Source of the DNA: an uncultured Clostridia bacterium | GTDB lineage: Bacteria; Bacillota; Clostridia; Oscillospirales; Ruminococcaceae | Direction: 5' to 3' | Assembly: GCA_944386805.1 (NCBI GenBank) | Contig: CALXCO010000015.1 | Location: forward strand, 1-57,146 | Length of the DNA stretch: 57,146 nt | Shown here: positions 17,184-27,738 of the stretch, piece by piece | How the letters are laid out: each line of letters begins with the position of its first letter | How positions within the stretch are numbered: the first letter of the stretch is position 1 | The notes under the pieces: model-generated | Database searches by the model: none | Seen by the model: only the letters and a program-made list of their open reading frames with translations | Told to the model about the DNA's origin: nothing | Translations under genes and position numbers: made by a program

Positions 17184-19100
17184 ATGATTCTGCACGATTT
17201 TTATATCGGCGCGTCGTTTGACGCTTATACCTATTTCGGTGCGCATCCTGCCGAAAAAGGCTTTATATTCCGTGTTTACGCCCCTGCTGCCGAAAACGTC
17301 GCCCTTTTCGGCGACTTTAACGGCTGGCAGGAAGAAAATATGCAGCGGCTCGGTACCAGCGGTGTCTGGGAACTGACCGTCCCGCAGGCCGTGGAGGGTC
17401 AGCTGTACAAATATGTCATCTACTCCAAAGAGGGCTGGAAATGCGAGCACTGTGACCCATACGGCTTTTCGATGGAACTGCGCCCCAATTCCGCTTCCCG
17501 ATTGGTCAAGCTGGATGGATATACCTTCTCGGATGAAGGCTGGATGAGACGGCGGCAACTCGGATTTGACCAGCCGGTCAACATCTATGAAGTGCACCTC
17601 GGCTCCTGGCGGACTGCACCCGACCGGGAAAACGGCTGGTATAACTACGAGGAGCTTGCCGACCGGCTGATTCCCTATGTCAAAGAGTGCGGGTATACCC
17701 ATATCGAAATCATGCCGCTTTCCGAGCATCCGTCTGACAACTCCTGGGGCTATCAGAACACCGGATTTTTCAGCCCGACTTCCCGGTATGGCACACCTGT
17801 CCAGCTGATGAAGCTGGTCGATCGCTGCCATCAGGCCGGGATTGGGGTATTGATGGACTTTGTGCCGGTACATTTTGCGCTGGACTATTATGGGCTTGCG
17901 CGGTTTGACGGAAGCTATCTGTACGAATTTCCCCACGACGACGTCGGTATCAGCGAATGGGGCAGCAAGAACTTCAACCATTCCCGTGGTGAGGTCGCAA
18001 GCTTTTTGCAGTCGGCCGCCGCGTACTGGCTGGGCGTCTACCACTTTGACGGACTGCGGGTGGACGCAGTTTCACGGCTGATCTACTGGCAGGGAGATGA
18101 AAAGCGCGGTGTCAACGACCGGGCAGTCAAATTCCTGCAAAACATGAACGTCGGATTAAAGCAGCTGTTCCCCAGCTGTATGCTGGTTGCCGAGGACTCG
18201 ACCTCCTATCCCAAAATTACCGCGCCTGTCCAGTATGACGGGCTGGGTTTTGACTACAAATGGGACCTCGGATGGATGAACGATACCCTCGACTACTTCC
18301 GTACACCTCCGAAAGAACGCTCGGATAAATACCACAAACTGACTTTTTCGATGCACTACTTCTACCAGGAACATTATCTGCTCCCCTTCTCCCATGACGA
18401 AACCGTCCACGGAAAGGCAACCATCCTCCAAAAGATGTGGGGGGACTATGAGCAGAAATTCCCGCAGGCAAGGGCAATGTACCTCTATATGATGACCCAT
18501 CCGGGGAAAAAGCTCAACTTTATGGGCAATGAGATCGGCCAGCTGCGGGAATGGGATGAAAAGCGCGAGCAAGACTGGAATTTGCTCAGTTACCCGCTGC
18601 ACGACGGATTTTACCATTATATCCGCCGCCTGAACCAGCTGTATCTCACCCATCCCAGCCTGTCGGCAGGCGAATATGATACCCGGAACTTCCTATGGCT
18701 GGAAGTCCACGGCGAAAAGAACTGTGTTTACGCATATCTGCGCGGCCCGTTGGTCAATACAGCGGCGCTGCTGCCCCAAGATAAAAAGGGGAATATCTGG
18801 CAGCAGCCCGCTGACCGCACGGTGTCGGTTTTCAACTTCTCGGACAAGGCGGTCACCGGTTACCGGATTGACCTGCCGGTTCCGATGGAATTGCGTCCGC
18901 TGGTCAGCTCTGACAGCGATATCTATGGCGGCAATATCAGCGGTGAACTGCCGATGCTGCGCCCGCAGTACGACCCGCTGAAAGAGACCTGGTTTGTCCA
19001 GGCCGACCTCCCGGCTTTTTCCGGCACTCTGTATGCGGTTCGCCCGCTGCATAAGCCGACGCCGGTTCGCTGTCCCGGTGGGGTACGCAAAAAAAGATAA
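17184..19100 (+). CDS. glgB: 1,4-alpha-glucan branching enzyme
   Basis: 638 residues. The N-terminal CBM48 domain (VALFGDFNGWQ, about residues 38-48) is followed by a GH13 barrel. Catalytic residues are in FDGLRVDAVSRL (nucleophile Asp, near 292), VAEDSTSYP (acid/base Glu, near 336) and SHDETVHGK (third Asp, near 403). It forms alpha-1,6 branches in glycogen. The other glycogen genes (glgA, glgC, glgP) are not in the window, so this copy stands apart. The ATG follows AATGGAGGAACAGC. Confidence 0.95.
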   Translation: MILHDFYIGASFDAYTYFGAHPAEKGFIFRVYAPAAENVALFGDFNGWQEENMQRLGTSGVWELTVPQAVEGQLYKYVIYSKEGWKCEHCDPYGFSMELRPNSASRLVKLDGYTFSDEGWMRRRQLGFDQPVNIYEVHLGSWRTAPDRENGWYNYEELADRLIPYVKECGYTHIEIMPLSEHPSDNSWGYQNTGFFSPTSRYGTPVQLMKLVDRCHQAGIGVLMDFVPVHFALDYYGLARFDGSYLYEFPHDDVGISEWGSKNFNHSRGEVASFLQSAAAYWLGVYHFDGLRVDAVSRLIYWQGDEKRGVNDRAVKFLQNMNVGLKQLFPSCMLVAEDSTSYPKITAPVQYDGLGFDYKWDLGWMNDTLDYFRTPPKERSDKYHKLTFSMHYFYQEHYLLPFSHDETVHGKATILQKMWGDYEQKFPQARAMYLYMMTHPGKKLNFMGNEIGQLREWDEKREQDWNLLSYPLHDGFYHYIRRLNQLYLTHPSLSAGEYDTRNFLWLEVHGEKNCVYAYLRGPLVNTAALLPQDKKGNIWQQPADRTVSVFNFSDKAVTGYRIDLPVPMELRPLVSSDSDIYGGNISGELPMLRPQYDPLKETWFVQADLPAFSGTLYAVRPLHKPTPVRCPGGVRKKR

Positions 19101-19126
19101 CAGAGAAAAAGGTAATGAAGGAGCAA

Positions 19127-19164
19127 AATGCCCTGTCCGCTTAAATGCTGGCAGGGCGTTTTGT
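19127..19164 (+). terminator. Probable terminator after glgB
   Basis: GCCCTG-TC and GG-CAGGGC pair around a loop of about 12 bases, followed by GTTTTGT. Confidence 0.65.
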
Positions 19165-19202
19165 ATTTCCTCCGAAAATGCTTTCCAAAGAATGAAAAAT
19201 CC

Positions 19203-19231
19203 TTGCACCGGCACTACCTTTCCGATATAAT
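19203..19231 (+). promoter_or_regulatory. Promoter for the GH1 gene
   Basis: TTGCAC, 17 bases, TATAAT, about 70 bases before the ATG. Confidence 0.7.
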
Positions 19232-19239
19232 AAAAATAA

Positions 19240-20727
<1,488 letters not shown>

Positions 20728-20787
20728 GTATTTTTGGCGTATGGCTGACAGGCAATGCAGTCTGTATACAGTCGGATAGTCGGTTTG

Positions 20788-20829
20788 CGTGCCCTGAACG
20801 GAAAAGCGTTCAGGGCACGTTTGTTATTG
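20788..20829 (+). terminator. Rho-independent terminator after the GH1 gene
   Basis: CGTGCCCTGAACG pairs with CGTTCAGGGCACG around GAAAAG, followed by TTTGTTATT. Confidence 0.88.
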
Positions 20830-20876
20830 GGCTCCCCTCTTCCCGTCTACGATTCCTTTATTCAATTGCAAATGAC

Positions 20877-20905
20877 TTTACACCCGTTTACCGGAATGTT
20901 ACAAT
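20877..20905 (+). promoter_or_regulatory. Promoter for the CapD-like gene
   Basis: TTTACA, 17 bases, TACAAT. Confidence 0.6.
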
Positions 20906-20968
20906 AAAGGACAGAATCAGGCTGCGGCTGTATTGCCGCTGTCCGGCAATCAATAAAGGAGGAGCACT

Positions 20969-21982
20969 ATGTCTGAAAAAGCTGTACCGTCTGCTTTCAA
21001 TCCCGCCATCACCGGAAAAGATGTCTTGATTACCGGCGGAGGCGGCTCGATCGGGTCAGAACTGGCACGTCAGGTTCACCGGCTGAACTCACGCTCGCTG
21101 ACGCTTTTGGATATCAACGAAAACAACCTGTATCTGCTGTCCCAGAGCCTTTCGCGCAAACATGGCGCTCCTGTTACACCGCAGGTCATCTCCATTCGCG
21201 ACCGGGAAGCAATCTTCCGGCTGTTTGAACGGCTGCACCCCCAGACTGTCCTTCACGCTGCGGCGCACAAACATGTTCCGTTGATGGAGCAAAACCCCGA
21301 TCAGGCGGTTAAAAACAATATTTTGGGGACGCTGAATCTGTTTGATGCCGCACAAACGTATGGTGCTGAAAAGGTTGTTCTGATTTCAAGTGACAAAGCC
21401 GTCCGCCCCAGCTCGGTGATGGGTGCGACCAAACGTGTCTGTGAACAGCTCTGCCTTGACCGGGAAGGTCCGATCTTTACCGCCGTAAGATTTGGAAATG
21501 TAATGGATTCAGCGGGTTCAGTCCTCCCGCTGTTCCGGCAACAGCTGCGGGAGGAAAGAAAAATCCTGATTACCGACCGGCGGATGACCCGGTATTTCCT
21601 GTCGATTCCACAGGCTGTCCAGCTGGTGCTGGAAGCCGCCGCAGAAAATGAACGTGGGAAAATCTATATGCTGGACATGGGACAGCCGGTTTCCATCGGA
21701 CAGCTGGCACTGAACGTTATCCGGGAAGAAGGTTTTTCACCATCGGAAGTGGAGATTGTGGAAACCGGAATCCGTCCGGGTGAAAAACTGGAAGAAGAGC
21801 TTTCCTCTTCGGATGAGCACTTTGTTCCAACTCTGGTTCAGGGACTTTTGTCGGCAGATGCCTGCGCGACCTACTCCGGTGAAGAGAAAAAGCAGCTGCT
21901 GGACAGGCTGAAAGCAGCGGCAGACAATGGAGAATATTTGGTGATTCGTTCCCTTCTGGGACTGCCGGACGACGGCAGATGA
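20969..21982 (+). CDS. Soluble CapD/FlaA1-type sugar-nucleotide dehydratase/epimerase
   Basis: 337 residues, an extended short-chain dehydrogenase. The NAD loop is GGGGSIGSELARQ near residue 24. The catalytic region SSDKAVRPSSVMGATKR has Met in place of the usual Tyr, giving the Ser-Met-Lys arrangement known from membrane-bound WbpM/CapD enzymes. Here the N-terminal membrane domain of those long forms is missing and the protein looks soluble. A UDP-GlcNAc 4,6-dehydratase or related reaction for surface glycan synthesis is likely. The gene is alone, without glycosyltransferases next to it. AAAGGAGGAGC precedes the ATG. Confidence 0.85.
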   Translation: MSEKAVPSAFNPAITGKDVLITGGGGSIGSELARQVHRLNSRSLTLLDINENNLYLLSQSLSRKHGAPVTPQVISIRDREAIFRLFERLHPQTVLHAAAHKHVPLMEQNPDQAVKNNILGTLNLFDAAQTYGAEKVVLISSDKAVRPSSVMGATKRVCEQLCLDREGPIFTAVRFGNVMDSAGSVLPLFRQQLREERKILITDRRMTRYFLSIPQAVQLVLEAAAENERGKIYMLDMGQPVSIGQLALNVIREEGFSPSEVEIVETGIRPGEKLEEELSSSDEHFVPTLVQGLLSADACATYSGEEKKQLLDRLKAAADNGEYLVIRSLLGLPDDGR

Positions 21983-22049
21983 TACAGATATAAGCAAAAA
22001 TGTGGGATTAAGACAAAAAGCTGTCAAAAAAGTGATAGAAAATTATCTA

Positions 22050-22080
22050 TCTATATGATATAATGGATTTATCATATAGA
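22050..22080 (+). promoter_or_regulatory. 11-bp inverted repeat over the esterase promoter
   Basis: TCTATATGATA and TATCATATAGA are exact inverted copies nine bases apart. The left arm runs into the best -10 (TATAAT at 22059-22064) and the right arm ends just before the ribosome site. It is either an operator or a weak AT hairpin in the leader. Confidence 0.7.
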
Positions 22081-22095
22081 AAGAAGGGATTTCCC

Positions 22096-22950
22096 ATGGC
22101 ATTTGCTACTATTAACTTTTTTTCCAAATCGCTGATGCGTACCGTCCCGATCAATGTCGTCGTACCGACCGATAAAATTGTTTTCCCTGGCATGCCGGTA
22201 CCTGAGAAAAAGCCTTTTAAAACCCTGTACCTGCTGCATGGCGTCCTCGGTAACTATACCGACTGGGTAAACGGTACCCGTGTCCAGGCACTCGCCAATG
22301 ACAACAACCTCTGTGTAGTCATGCCGTCCGGTGATAACAAGTTTTACTGTGACTCGGACATCTCCGGAGACCGTTACGGCAAATTTATCGCGGAAGACCT
22401 CGTCACCTTTACCCGCGATACCTTCCCGCTCTCCCATAACCGTGAAGATACCTTTATCGGCGGTCTGTCGATGGGCGGCTTTGGTTCAATCGTCAACGGC
22501 CTGCGCCATCCGGAAACCTTTGGCTGCATTACGGCGCTCTCTTCGGCGTTGATTAAGGACAAAATTTTGCAGTCGGTCAACGAACCGGGACATGACTTCT
22601 TTACCAGACGTCAGTATGAAACGATGTTCGGCGTCGACAAGATCGAGGATTACGTCGGTTCGGTCAACGACTATGACGCACTCGCCGACGGTCTGAAAGA
22701 CGCAGCGGTCAAACCGAAAATCTACATGGCATGCGGTACCGAAGATTCGCTGTTTGATGCGAACGTCGCATTCAAAAAACGGTTGCTTGCCGACGGATTT
22801 GACCTGACCTGGGAAGAGGGTCCCGGCGTACATGACTGGGCATTCTGGGATGCCTATATCGAGAAGGCAATCAAATGGCTGCCGCTGGGCGAAAGCGTCA
22901 AAGGCGTCAGCAGTGAAAATGTCGGAATCCCGGAAAGAAAGAAATCCTGA
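22096..22950 (+). CDS. Alpha/beta hydrolase, esterase D-like family
   Basis: 284 residues. TLYLLHGVLGNYTDW is the oxyanion region, GGLSMGGFGS (near 122) holds the nucleophile Ser in GxSxG, and the catalytic His is in GPGVHDWAFWD near 252. No signal peptide; probably a cytosolic carboxylesterase such as an acetyl or feruloyl esterase. The ATG at 22096 follows AAGAAGGG; the frame is open to 22063 only through the inverted repeat. It stands alone between an operator-like repeat and a terminator. Confidence 0.88.
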   Translation: MAFATINFFSKSLMRTVPINVVVPTDKIVFPGMPVPEKKPFKTLYLLHGVLGNYTDWVNGTRVQALANDNNLCVVMPSGDNKFYCDSDISGDRYGKFIAEDLVTFTRDTFPLSHNREDTFIGGLSMGGFGSIVNGLRHPETFGCITALSSALIKDKILQSVNEPGHDFFTRRQYETMFGVDKIEDYVGSVNDYDALADGLKDAAVKPKIYMACGTEDSLFDANVAFKKRLLADGFDLTWEEGPGVHDWAFWDAYIEKAIKWLPLGESVKGVSSENVGIPERKKS

Positions 22951-22965
22951 CGATTCCCAAAAATA

Positions 22966-23003
22966 AAAACGGAGGCGGTGGCAAAACCGTCTCCGTTTTC
23001 TTC
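22966..23003. terminator. Bidirectional terminator
   Basis: AAAACGGAGGCGGT pairs with ACCGTCTCCGTTTT (one G-U pair) and sits between the convergent esterase and ccdA genes. Confidence 0.88.
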
Positions 23004-23006
23004 TGC

Positions 23007-23696
23007 TTAAAAAGCAAGATAAAACATATAAAATCCAATCAGCAGAATCAATCCGCCCATAATCCATTTAAACCAGTTGCTGAAAGCACCATACCGGCTG
23101 TCCCCTGCGATTTTCCGCACCAGTCCCATCGAAGTCCCGGCAAATACCGTCAGTGCACCATGACCGACTGCGTACAAAAACAGCAGCAGCACACCCCAGG
23201 CAACGCTGCCCTTTCCGGCGACAATCGCCAGCAGCACCACCAGTACAGGAGTGGCACAGGGTGAGGAAAAAATCCCGCCCAGTATCCCGGCAAGCAATGC
23301 CCCAAGATATCCGCGGCGTTTGTTTTTGGAGACAAGGTAGGTCGACGGAATGAAGTTGAACAGTTCCCAGGTCTGCAATGCCATCAATACCATCAGCACA
23401 CCCAAAAGTCCATACCACCATCCGCCGGTTGCACCGATTAACCTCCCGGCCAGTGATGCGATCGTTCCCAGAAGTGTAAAAGTGACGGCGCTGCCTGCCG
23501 CAAAAATCAGCGACATTTTAAACGCCTGTGCCGGTTTGCTGTTTCCGCCGCCGACGTATCCGATCACCAGCGGAATACTCGACAGCGAACAGGGAGTGAA
23601 CGACGTCAGTACCCCTGCCAGCAATGCCAGTACCGGTGCCAGCCAGCTGTTTTCTCCAATCAGCGTTCCCAACGATGTCAGCCATCCATCGATCAT
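23007..23696 (-). CDS. ccdA: CcdA-type transmembrane thiol-disulfide carrier
   Basis: 229 residues, six membrane helices. The redox cysteines are in FTPCSLSS (helix 1) and SSPCATPVLV (helix 4), each in the Pro-Cys context of CcdA. It carries electrons from cytosolic thioredoxin to the outside. Its ATG overlaps the stop of the membrane-anchored thioredoxin gene by four bases, so the two form a reducing relay. No cytochrome c maturation genes are near, so the clients are other extracytoplasmic thiols. Confidence 0.9.
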   Translation of the reverse strand: MIDGWLTSLGTLIGENSWLAPVLALLAGVLTSFTPCSLSSIPLVIGYVGGGNSKPAQAFKMSLIFAAGSAVTFTLLGTIASLAGRLIGATGGWWYGLLGVLMVLMALQTWELFNFIPSTYLVSKNKRRGYLGALLAGILGGIFSSPCATPVLVVLLAIVAGKGSVAWGVLLLFLYAVGHGALTVFAGTSMGLVRKIAGDSRYGAFSNWFKWIMGGLILLIGFYMFYLAF

Positions 23697-24211
23697 TCTG
23701 CCACCCCCATATTCTGAAGAATCAGTTTCATCTGGTCCTCGGTCAGAAGGCCTTCATGCACCGTGTAGACGTGCTCACCGGTTTCTTTGGAGGAATAGAG
23801 GGTAAAGGGGATGCCAAGCTCTTCATCCGGCATATATGGGCTTCCATCCGGCAGGAAGAATACCTGGGTCGGGATGACCTGTACCGGGTACTGCATCGCC
23901 TCTTCGGGATGTTCCTCGATATCCAGATAATGGATGGACGCCTTGCCCTTCATCTCACGGCTGACCGATTCCAGAATCGGCTCCATCTGTTTACAGGGTG
24001 CGCAGTAATCTGCACCAAAGTCAATAATAATCGGAAGCCCGGCAGCCGTCAGGGCATCGAGATCAATCTCGGTAATCGTCAGCGAAGATTCCGACTGTTC
24101 ATCCTGAAAAGGCGGGTTTTTCAGCAGGTAGATTGCCGCAACCGCAATTACAATCAGAATCGGAATGATAATGCGTGCAGCCTGTTTTTTATCCTTGAAA
24201 AGCGTTTTCAT
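23693..24211 (-). CDS. Membrane-anchored extracytoplasmic thioredoxin
   Basis: 172 residues. A positively charged start, one membrane helix (about residues 13-29), a Glu/Ser linker, then a thioredoxin domain with the active site GADYCAPCKQME near 85 and the cis-Pro in VIPTQVFF near 130. It receives electrons from CcdA and reduces disulfides outside the membrane. GAAAGGGG precedes the ATG. It is the first gene of the pair. Confidence 0.9.
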   Translation of the reverse strand: MKTLFKDKKQAARIIIPILIVIAVAAIYLLKNPPFQDEQSESSLTITEIDLDALTAAGLPIIIDFGADYCAPCKQMEPILESVSREMKGKASIHYLDIEEHPEEAMQYPVQVIPTQVFFLPDGSPYMPDEELGIPFTLYSSKETGEHVYTVHEGLLTEDQMKLILQNMGVAE

Positions 24212-24308
24212 GGCAAAGCCCCTTTCTGTTCATCTCTTTTCTGTTTCAGATATGGCACTATTGTATCATGACCGGCAGGCAACGTCAACAATCTTTTTGA
24301 CGCCACTC

Positions 24309-24336
24309 TTGACAAAAAATAAAAACGCGATAAGAT
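24309..24336 (+). promoter_or_regulatory. Probable promoter for the DUF5131 gene
   Basis: TTGACA, 16 bases, TAAGAT, about 35 bases before the start. Confidence 0.5.
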
Positions 24337-24371
24337 AAAATTGTACGATTCTATACAGTAGGAGGCGCTCC

Positions 24372-25136
24372 ATGTCGACCATCTGGAACCCCTGGCACGG
24401 ATGCCATAAATTTTCACCGGGATGTCTGCACTGTTATGTCTACCGGCGGGACGAATCCATCGGCAAAAATCCGGCTGAGGTTGTCAAAACAGCATCGTTT
24501 GACCTCCCCATCCAGAAAAAACGGGACGGCAGCTACCGTATTCCACCGGGTGAGACGGTCTATGCCGTGATGACATCCGACTTTTTTGTCGAGGAAGCCG
24601 ACGAATGGCGGGACGATATCTGGAAGATGATCCGGATACGGGAAGAAGTCCAGTTTATCATCATCACCAAACGGATTGTCCGCTTCGGCAGCTGCCTGCC
24701 GGACGACTGGGGAGACGGTTATCCCAATGTCACAGTCGGCTGCACCTGCGAAAATGGCGAAGTGGCGGCCGAACGTCTGCCGGTGTTTTTATCGCTGCCG
24801 ATTGCCGACCGGTTTGTCACCTGTGAACCGCTGCTGTCACCAGTTTTGCTGGAACCGTGGCTGGAAAGCGGCAAAATCCGTTCGGTCATCGCCGGTGGAG
24901 AAAGCGGCGACGGTGCACGGGTCTGTGACTTTGACTGGGTGCTGGATATTCGGGAGCAATGCCGCCGGACCGGCGTCGCCTTTCATTTTAAGCAGACCGG
25001 GCTGCATTTCCGCAAAAATGGCCATCTGTACACCATTCCCCGCCCTCTTCAGCAGCCGCAGGCAAAAAAGGCCGGCATTGATCTGGAGGCCAACCCGGAT
25101 GCGCCTTGTCAAAATGGGAAGCCAGTGGTATACTGA
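24372..25136 (+). CDS. DUF5131 (phage Gp37/Gp68-like) protein
   Basis: 254 residues. The N terminus has TIWNPWHGCHKFSPGCLHCY, the family cysteine signature, which resembles a radical SAM-like or Fe-S site without the classical CxxxCxxC. VMTSDFFVEEADEW, FIIITKR, VTVGCTCEN, CEPLL and VIAGGESG are the other conserved blocks. Homologues occur in phages and bacterial genomes; the reaction is not established. The gene has its own promoter, AGTAGGAGGCGCTCC before the ATG, and no phage genes around it. The next gene, pepT, starts 29 bases downstream. Confidence 0.85.
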   Translation: MSTIWNPWHGCHKFSPGCLHCYVYRRDESIGKNPAEVVKTASFDLPIQKKRDGSYRIPPGETVYAVMTSDFFVEEADEWRDDIWKMIRIREEVQFIIITKRIVRFGSCLPDDWGDGYPNVTVGCTCENGEVAAERLPVFLSLPIADRFVTCEPLLSPVLLEPWLESGKIRSVIAGGESGDGARVCDFDWVLDIREQCRRTGVAFHFKQTGLHFRKNGHLYTIPRPLQQPQAKKAGIDLEANPDAPCQNGKPVVY

Positions 25137-25165
25137 TAGTTAAAAAACAAAGGAGCGACACGATT

Positions 25166-26410
25166 ATGGAAAAGCTGGAAAAACGTTTTCTTCGCTATGT
25201 TGCGGTCGATACCCAGTCGGCAGAAGACCGTGAATGCGTCCCCAGTACCGAAAAACAGCATGACCTCGCAAAAATGCTGTGCCAGGAACTGAAGGACATG
25301 GGGTTTGAAGCAGAGCACGATGAACATTGCTATGTTTATGGCACCATCCCCGGCAACTGCCCGGATGCACCGGTTATCGGCCTGGTTGCCCATATGGACA
25401 CCTCGCCCGATTGCAGCGGTACCAATGTCAAAGCACGTATTGTCCACTATGAAGGCGGAGATGTGCTGTTAAACGAAGAGAAAGGGATTGTCCTTTCTCC
25501 CGCACAGTATGAGTCGCTGAACAAATATGTCGGTCAGGACCTGATCGTCACCGACGGTACAACCCTGCTGGGTGCCGACGACAAGGCCGGTGTCGCTGAG
25601 ATTATGCAGCTGGCTGCTTATTTTGCAGAAAACCCCGACGTCCCCCATGGCACCATCAAGGTAGGCTTTACACCGGATGAGGAAGTCGGCAGAGGTCCGT
25701 CCTTCTTTGACGTTCCCAAATTCGGCGCCGATTTTGGCTATACGCTGGACGGCGGAGAACTGGGTGAGATCGAATACGAGAACTTCAACGCAGCATCGAT
25801 GAAAGTTTGTGTTCATGGCCTGGGCATTCATCCCGGTTCTGCCAAGGATAAGATGGTCAACGCCTGCCTGATTGCGATGGAGTTTAACTCCCTGCTGCCG
25901 GAGCAGCAGAAACCTGCGTATACCTCCGGTTACGAAGGCTTCTTCCACCTCAACGGCATGGAAGGCGATATGGAAAATGCAACGCTGGTCTATATCATCC
26001 GTGACCATGACGCAGAGAAATTTGAAGCAAAACAGAAACTTGCCCGTGCTGCGGCTGATTTCCTCAACGCCAAATACGGCGAGGGAACCGTTGTACTGGA
26101 CATCCGGGAAAGCTACCGGAATATGGCTGAACAGATTCGTCAGCACTTCCATCTGATTGAAAATGCCCGTACCGCGATGGAATCGCTCGGCATCACGCCG
26201 GTCACAATGCCGATTCGCGGCGGTACAGACGGTGCAACCCTGTCGTTTATGGGCCTGCCCTGCCCGAACCTCTGCACCGGTGGTGCAAACTATCATGGAC
26301 GGTTTGAGTACATTCCGGTACAGTCAATGGAAAAGACGTTTGAAATCATCCGTGAGATTGTCGCACTGTATGCGAAAACCAAACGCAGTGATTTTGCGGA
26401 TTTGAAATAA
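25166..26410 (+). CDS. pepT: Peptidase T (tripeptide aminopeptidase)
   Basis: 414 residues, M20 family. Zn ligands are in GLVAHMDTSPD (near 75), LLGADDKAGVAEI (near 137), TPDEEVGRG (near 170) and TLDGGELGEIEYENFNAA (near 190), with the final His in CTGGANYHGRFEY near 375. It removes N-terminal residues from tripeptides in the cytosol and fits with PepF in this window. The start at 25166 has AAAGGAG upstream. Confidence 0.95.
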   Translation: MEKLEKRFLRYVAVDTQSAEDRECVPSTEKQHDLAKMLCQELKDMGFEAEHDEHCYVYGTIPGNCPDAPVIGLVAHMDTSPDCSGTNVKARIVHYEGGDVLLNEEKGIVLSPAQYESLNKYVGQDLIVTDGTTLLGADDKAGVAEIMQLAAYFAENPDVPHGTIKVGFTPDEEVGRGPSFFDVPKFGADFGYTLDGGELGEIEYENFNAASMKVCVHGLGIHPGSAKDKMVNACLIAMEFNSLLPEQQKPAYTSGYEGFFHLNGMEGDMENATLVYIIRDHDAEKFEAKQKLARAAADFLNAKYGEGTVVLDIRESYRNMAEQIRQHFHLIENARTAMESLGITPVTMPIRGGTDGATLSFMGLPCPNLCTGGANYHGRFEYIPVQSMEKTFEIIREIVALYAKTKRSDFADLK

Positions 26411-26437
26411 GGATATCCACCCTCTGATAACAAAATG

Positions 26438-26470
26438 ACCCGCATGGTTTAATAGCCATGCGGGTTTCTT
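26438..26470. terminator. Terminator after pepT (usable by the convergent gene)
   Basis: ACCCGCATGG pairs with CCATGCGGGT around a short loop, then TTTCTT. Confidence 0.88.
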
Positions 26471-26494
26471 ACTGTTTGGCAAAAGAGAAAGAAA

Positions 26495-27610
26495 TTAGCC
26501 CCAGACTTGCTGTGCAATTTCCTTGACCAGCGCAAGTTTGGCCCACTGTTCCTCTTCGGTCAGCTTGTTGCCTATTTCACAGGATGCAAAACCACACTGC
26601 GGGCTGAGATACAGCCGGTCAAGCGGAATGTACTGTGCTGCCTCATGGATACGGTCAATTACCACCTGTTTATCCTCCAGTTTAGGCGATTTTGTGGTAA
26701 TCAGGCCCAGGACAACCTTTTTATCGCCGGACACCTCTTTCAACGATTCAAAGCTTCCGGAGCGCTCATCGTCAAATTCCAGATAATAGGCATTGACGTT
26801 TTCCTGTCCAAAGACCAGCGGTGCGATCTTATCATATCCGCCGGAGCATGCCCAGGTAGAATGGAAATTGCCGCGGCAGATATGGGTATTGATGACCAGG
26901 TCGTCCGGCTTGCCCTCGATGGCCAGATTATTGATAGTCAAAAACTGTTTCTGAAGGACTTCCAGCCTGTCATCATCCGCATCAAAGAACAGATTTGCTT
27001 TGGGGTCGACAAAACATCCCCAGGTGCAATCGTCAAGCTGAATATTCCGGCAGCCAGCCGTGTACAAATCTGCAATGACCTTTTTGTATCCTTTTACAAT
27101 GTCGGCGATCAGCTCTTCATCATCGGGATAGAACTTGCGGGTAGACGCCAGATTCATCGGCATAACCAGCTGTTCCAGAAACTGTGCCGGAGCCGGGATG
27201 GTCTGTTTTGCGACCGTGTTTTCGTCTTCCAGAGCCTTGACAAACTTAAAATGTTCTACAAAAGGATGATTGCCGACCGACAGTTTTCCGGTCAGGTAGG
27301 TATCATCGATTTTGGCAGCTTCATCGTGAAACGGAAGTCCATTCTCAGTTTTGCTGTGTCCGATTCCCTCGAATCCCCACATAAAGTCCAGATGCCAGGT
27401 AGCACGGCAGAATTCGCCGTCGGTGATGACATGGTAACCAGCAGCCTTCTGTTTTGCCACCAGCTCGGTAATGCACGCATCTTCAACCTCTTTCAGCTGC
27501 GCTGCGGTAATCGCTCCGGCCTCGTAATCGGCGCGGGCCTTTTTTAGTTTAGCCGGGCGCAGAAAGCTTCCGACATAATCATAACGAAATGGTGCCTGTA
27601 AATTGCTCAT
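26495..27610 (-). CDS. MetE-like (YxjG/YxjH-type) cobalamin-independent methyltransferase
   Basis: 371 residues, equal to the C-terminal catalytic barrel of methionine synthase MetE alone. RYDYVGSFLRP opens the barrel, and Zn/homocysteine positions appear in NTHICRGNFHSTW (near 240), with SPQCGFAS near the C terminus. Bacillus YxjG/YxjH homologues are implicated in methionine or S-adenosylhomocysteine-linked recycling; the methyl donor is unknown. AAAGGAG precedes the ATG at 27610. A LysR gene lies just upstream on the same strand and may control it. Confidence 0.85.
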   Translation of the reverse strand: MSNLQAPFRYDYVGSFLRPAKLKKARADYEAGAITAAQLKEVEDACITELVAKQKAAGYHVITDGEFCRATWHLDFMWGFEGIGHSKTENGLPFHDEAAKIDDTYLTGKLSVGNHPFVEHFKFVKALEDENTVAKQTIPAPAQFLEQLVMPMNLASTRKFYPDDEELIADIVKGYKKVIADLYTAGCRNIQLDDCTWGCFVDPKANLFFDADDDRLEVLQKQFLTINNLAIEGKPDDLVINTHICRGNFHSTWACSGGYDKIAPLVFGQENVNAYYLEFDDERSGSFESLKEVSGDKKVVLGLITTKSPKLEDKQVVIDRIHEAAQYIPLDRLYLSPQCGFASCEIGNKLTEEEQWAKLALVKEIAQQVWG

Positions 27611-27682
27611 ATAAAAATTCTCCTTTAGTTCTGTGTTGTGCACCATCAGTATACAAAATTGCGGCCTTGTTGTAAAATACAG

Positions 27683-27730
27683 AAAACAGGCGGTTTGCCA
27701 TAGTTTTAGCCTATAGCAAATCGCCTGTTG
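27683..27730 (-). terminator. Imperfect terminator hairpin between lysR and the MetE-like gene
   Basis: On the minus strand AACAGGCGATTTGC pairs with GCAAACCGCCTGTT (one mismatch), followed by TTCTGTATTTT. The same dyad could act as a LysR operator, since the MetE-like gene starts about 70 bases further on. Confidence 0.6.
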
Positions 27731-27738
27731 TTGTAAAT

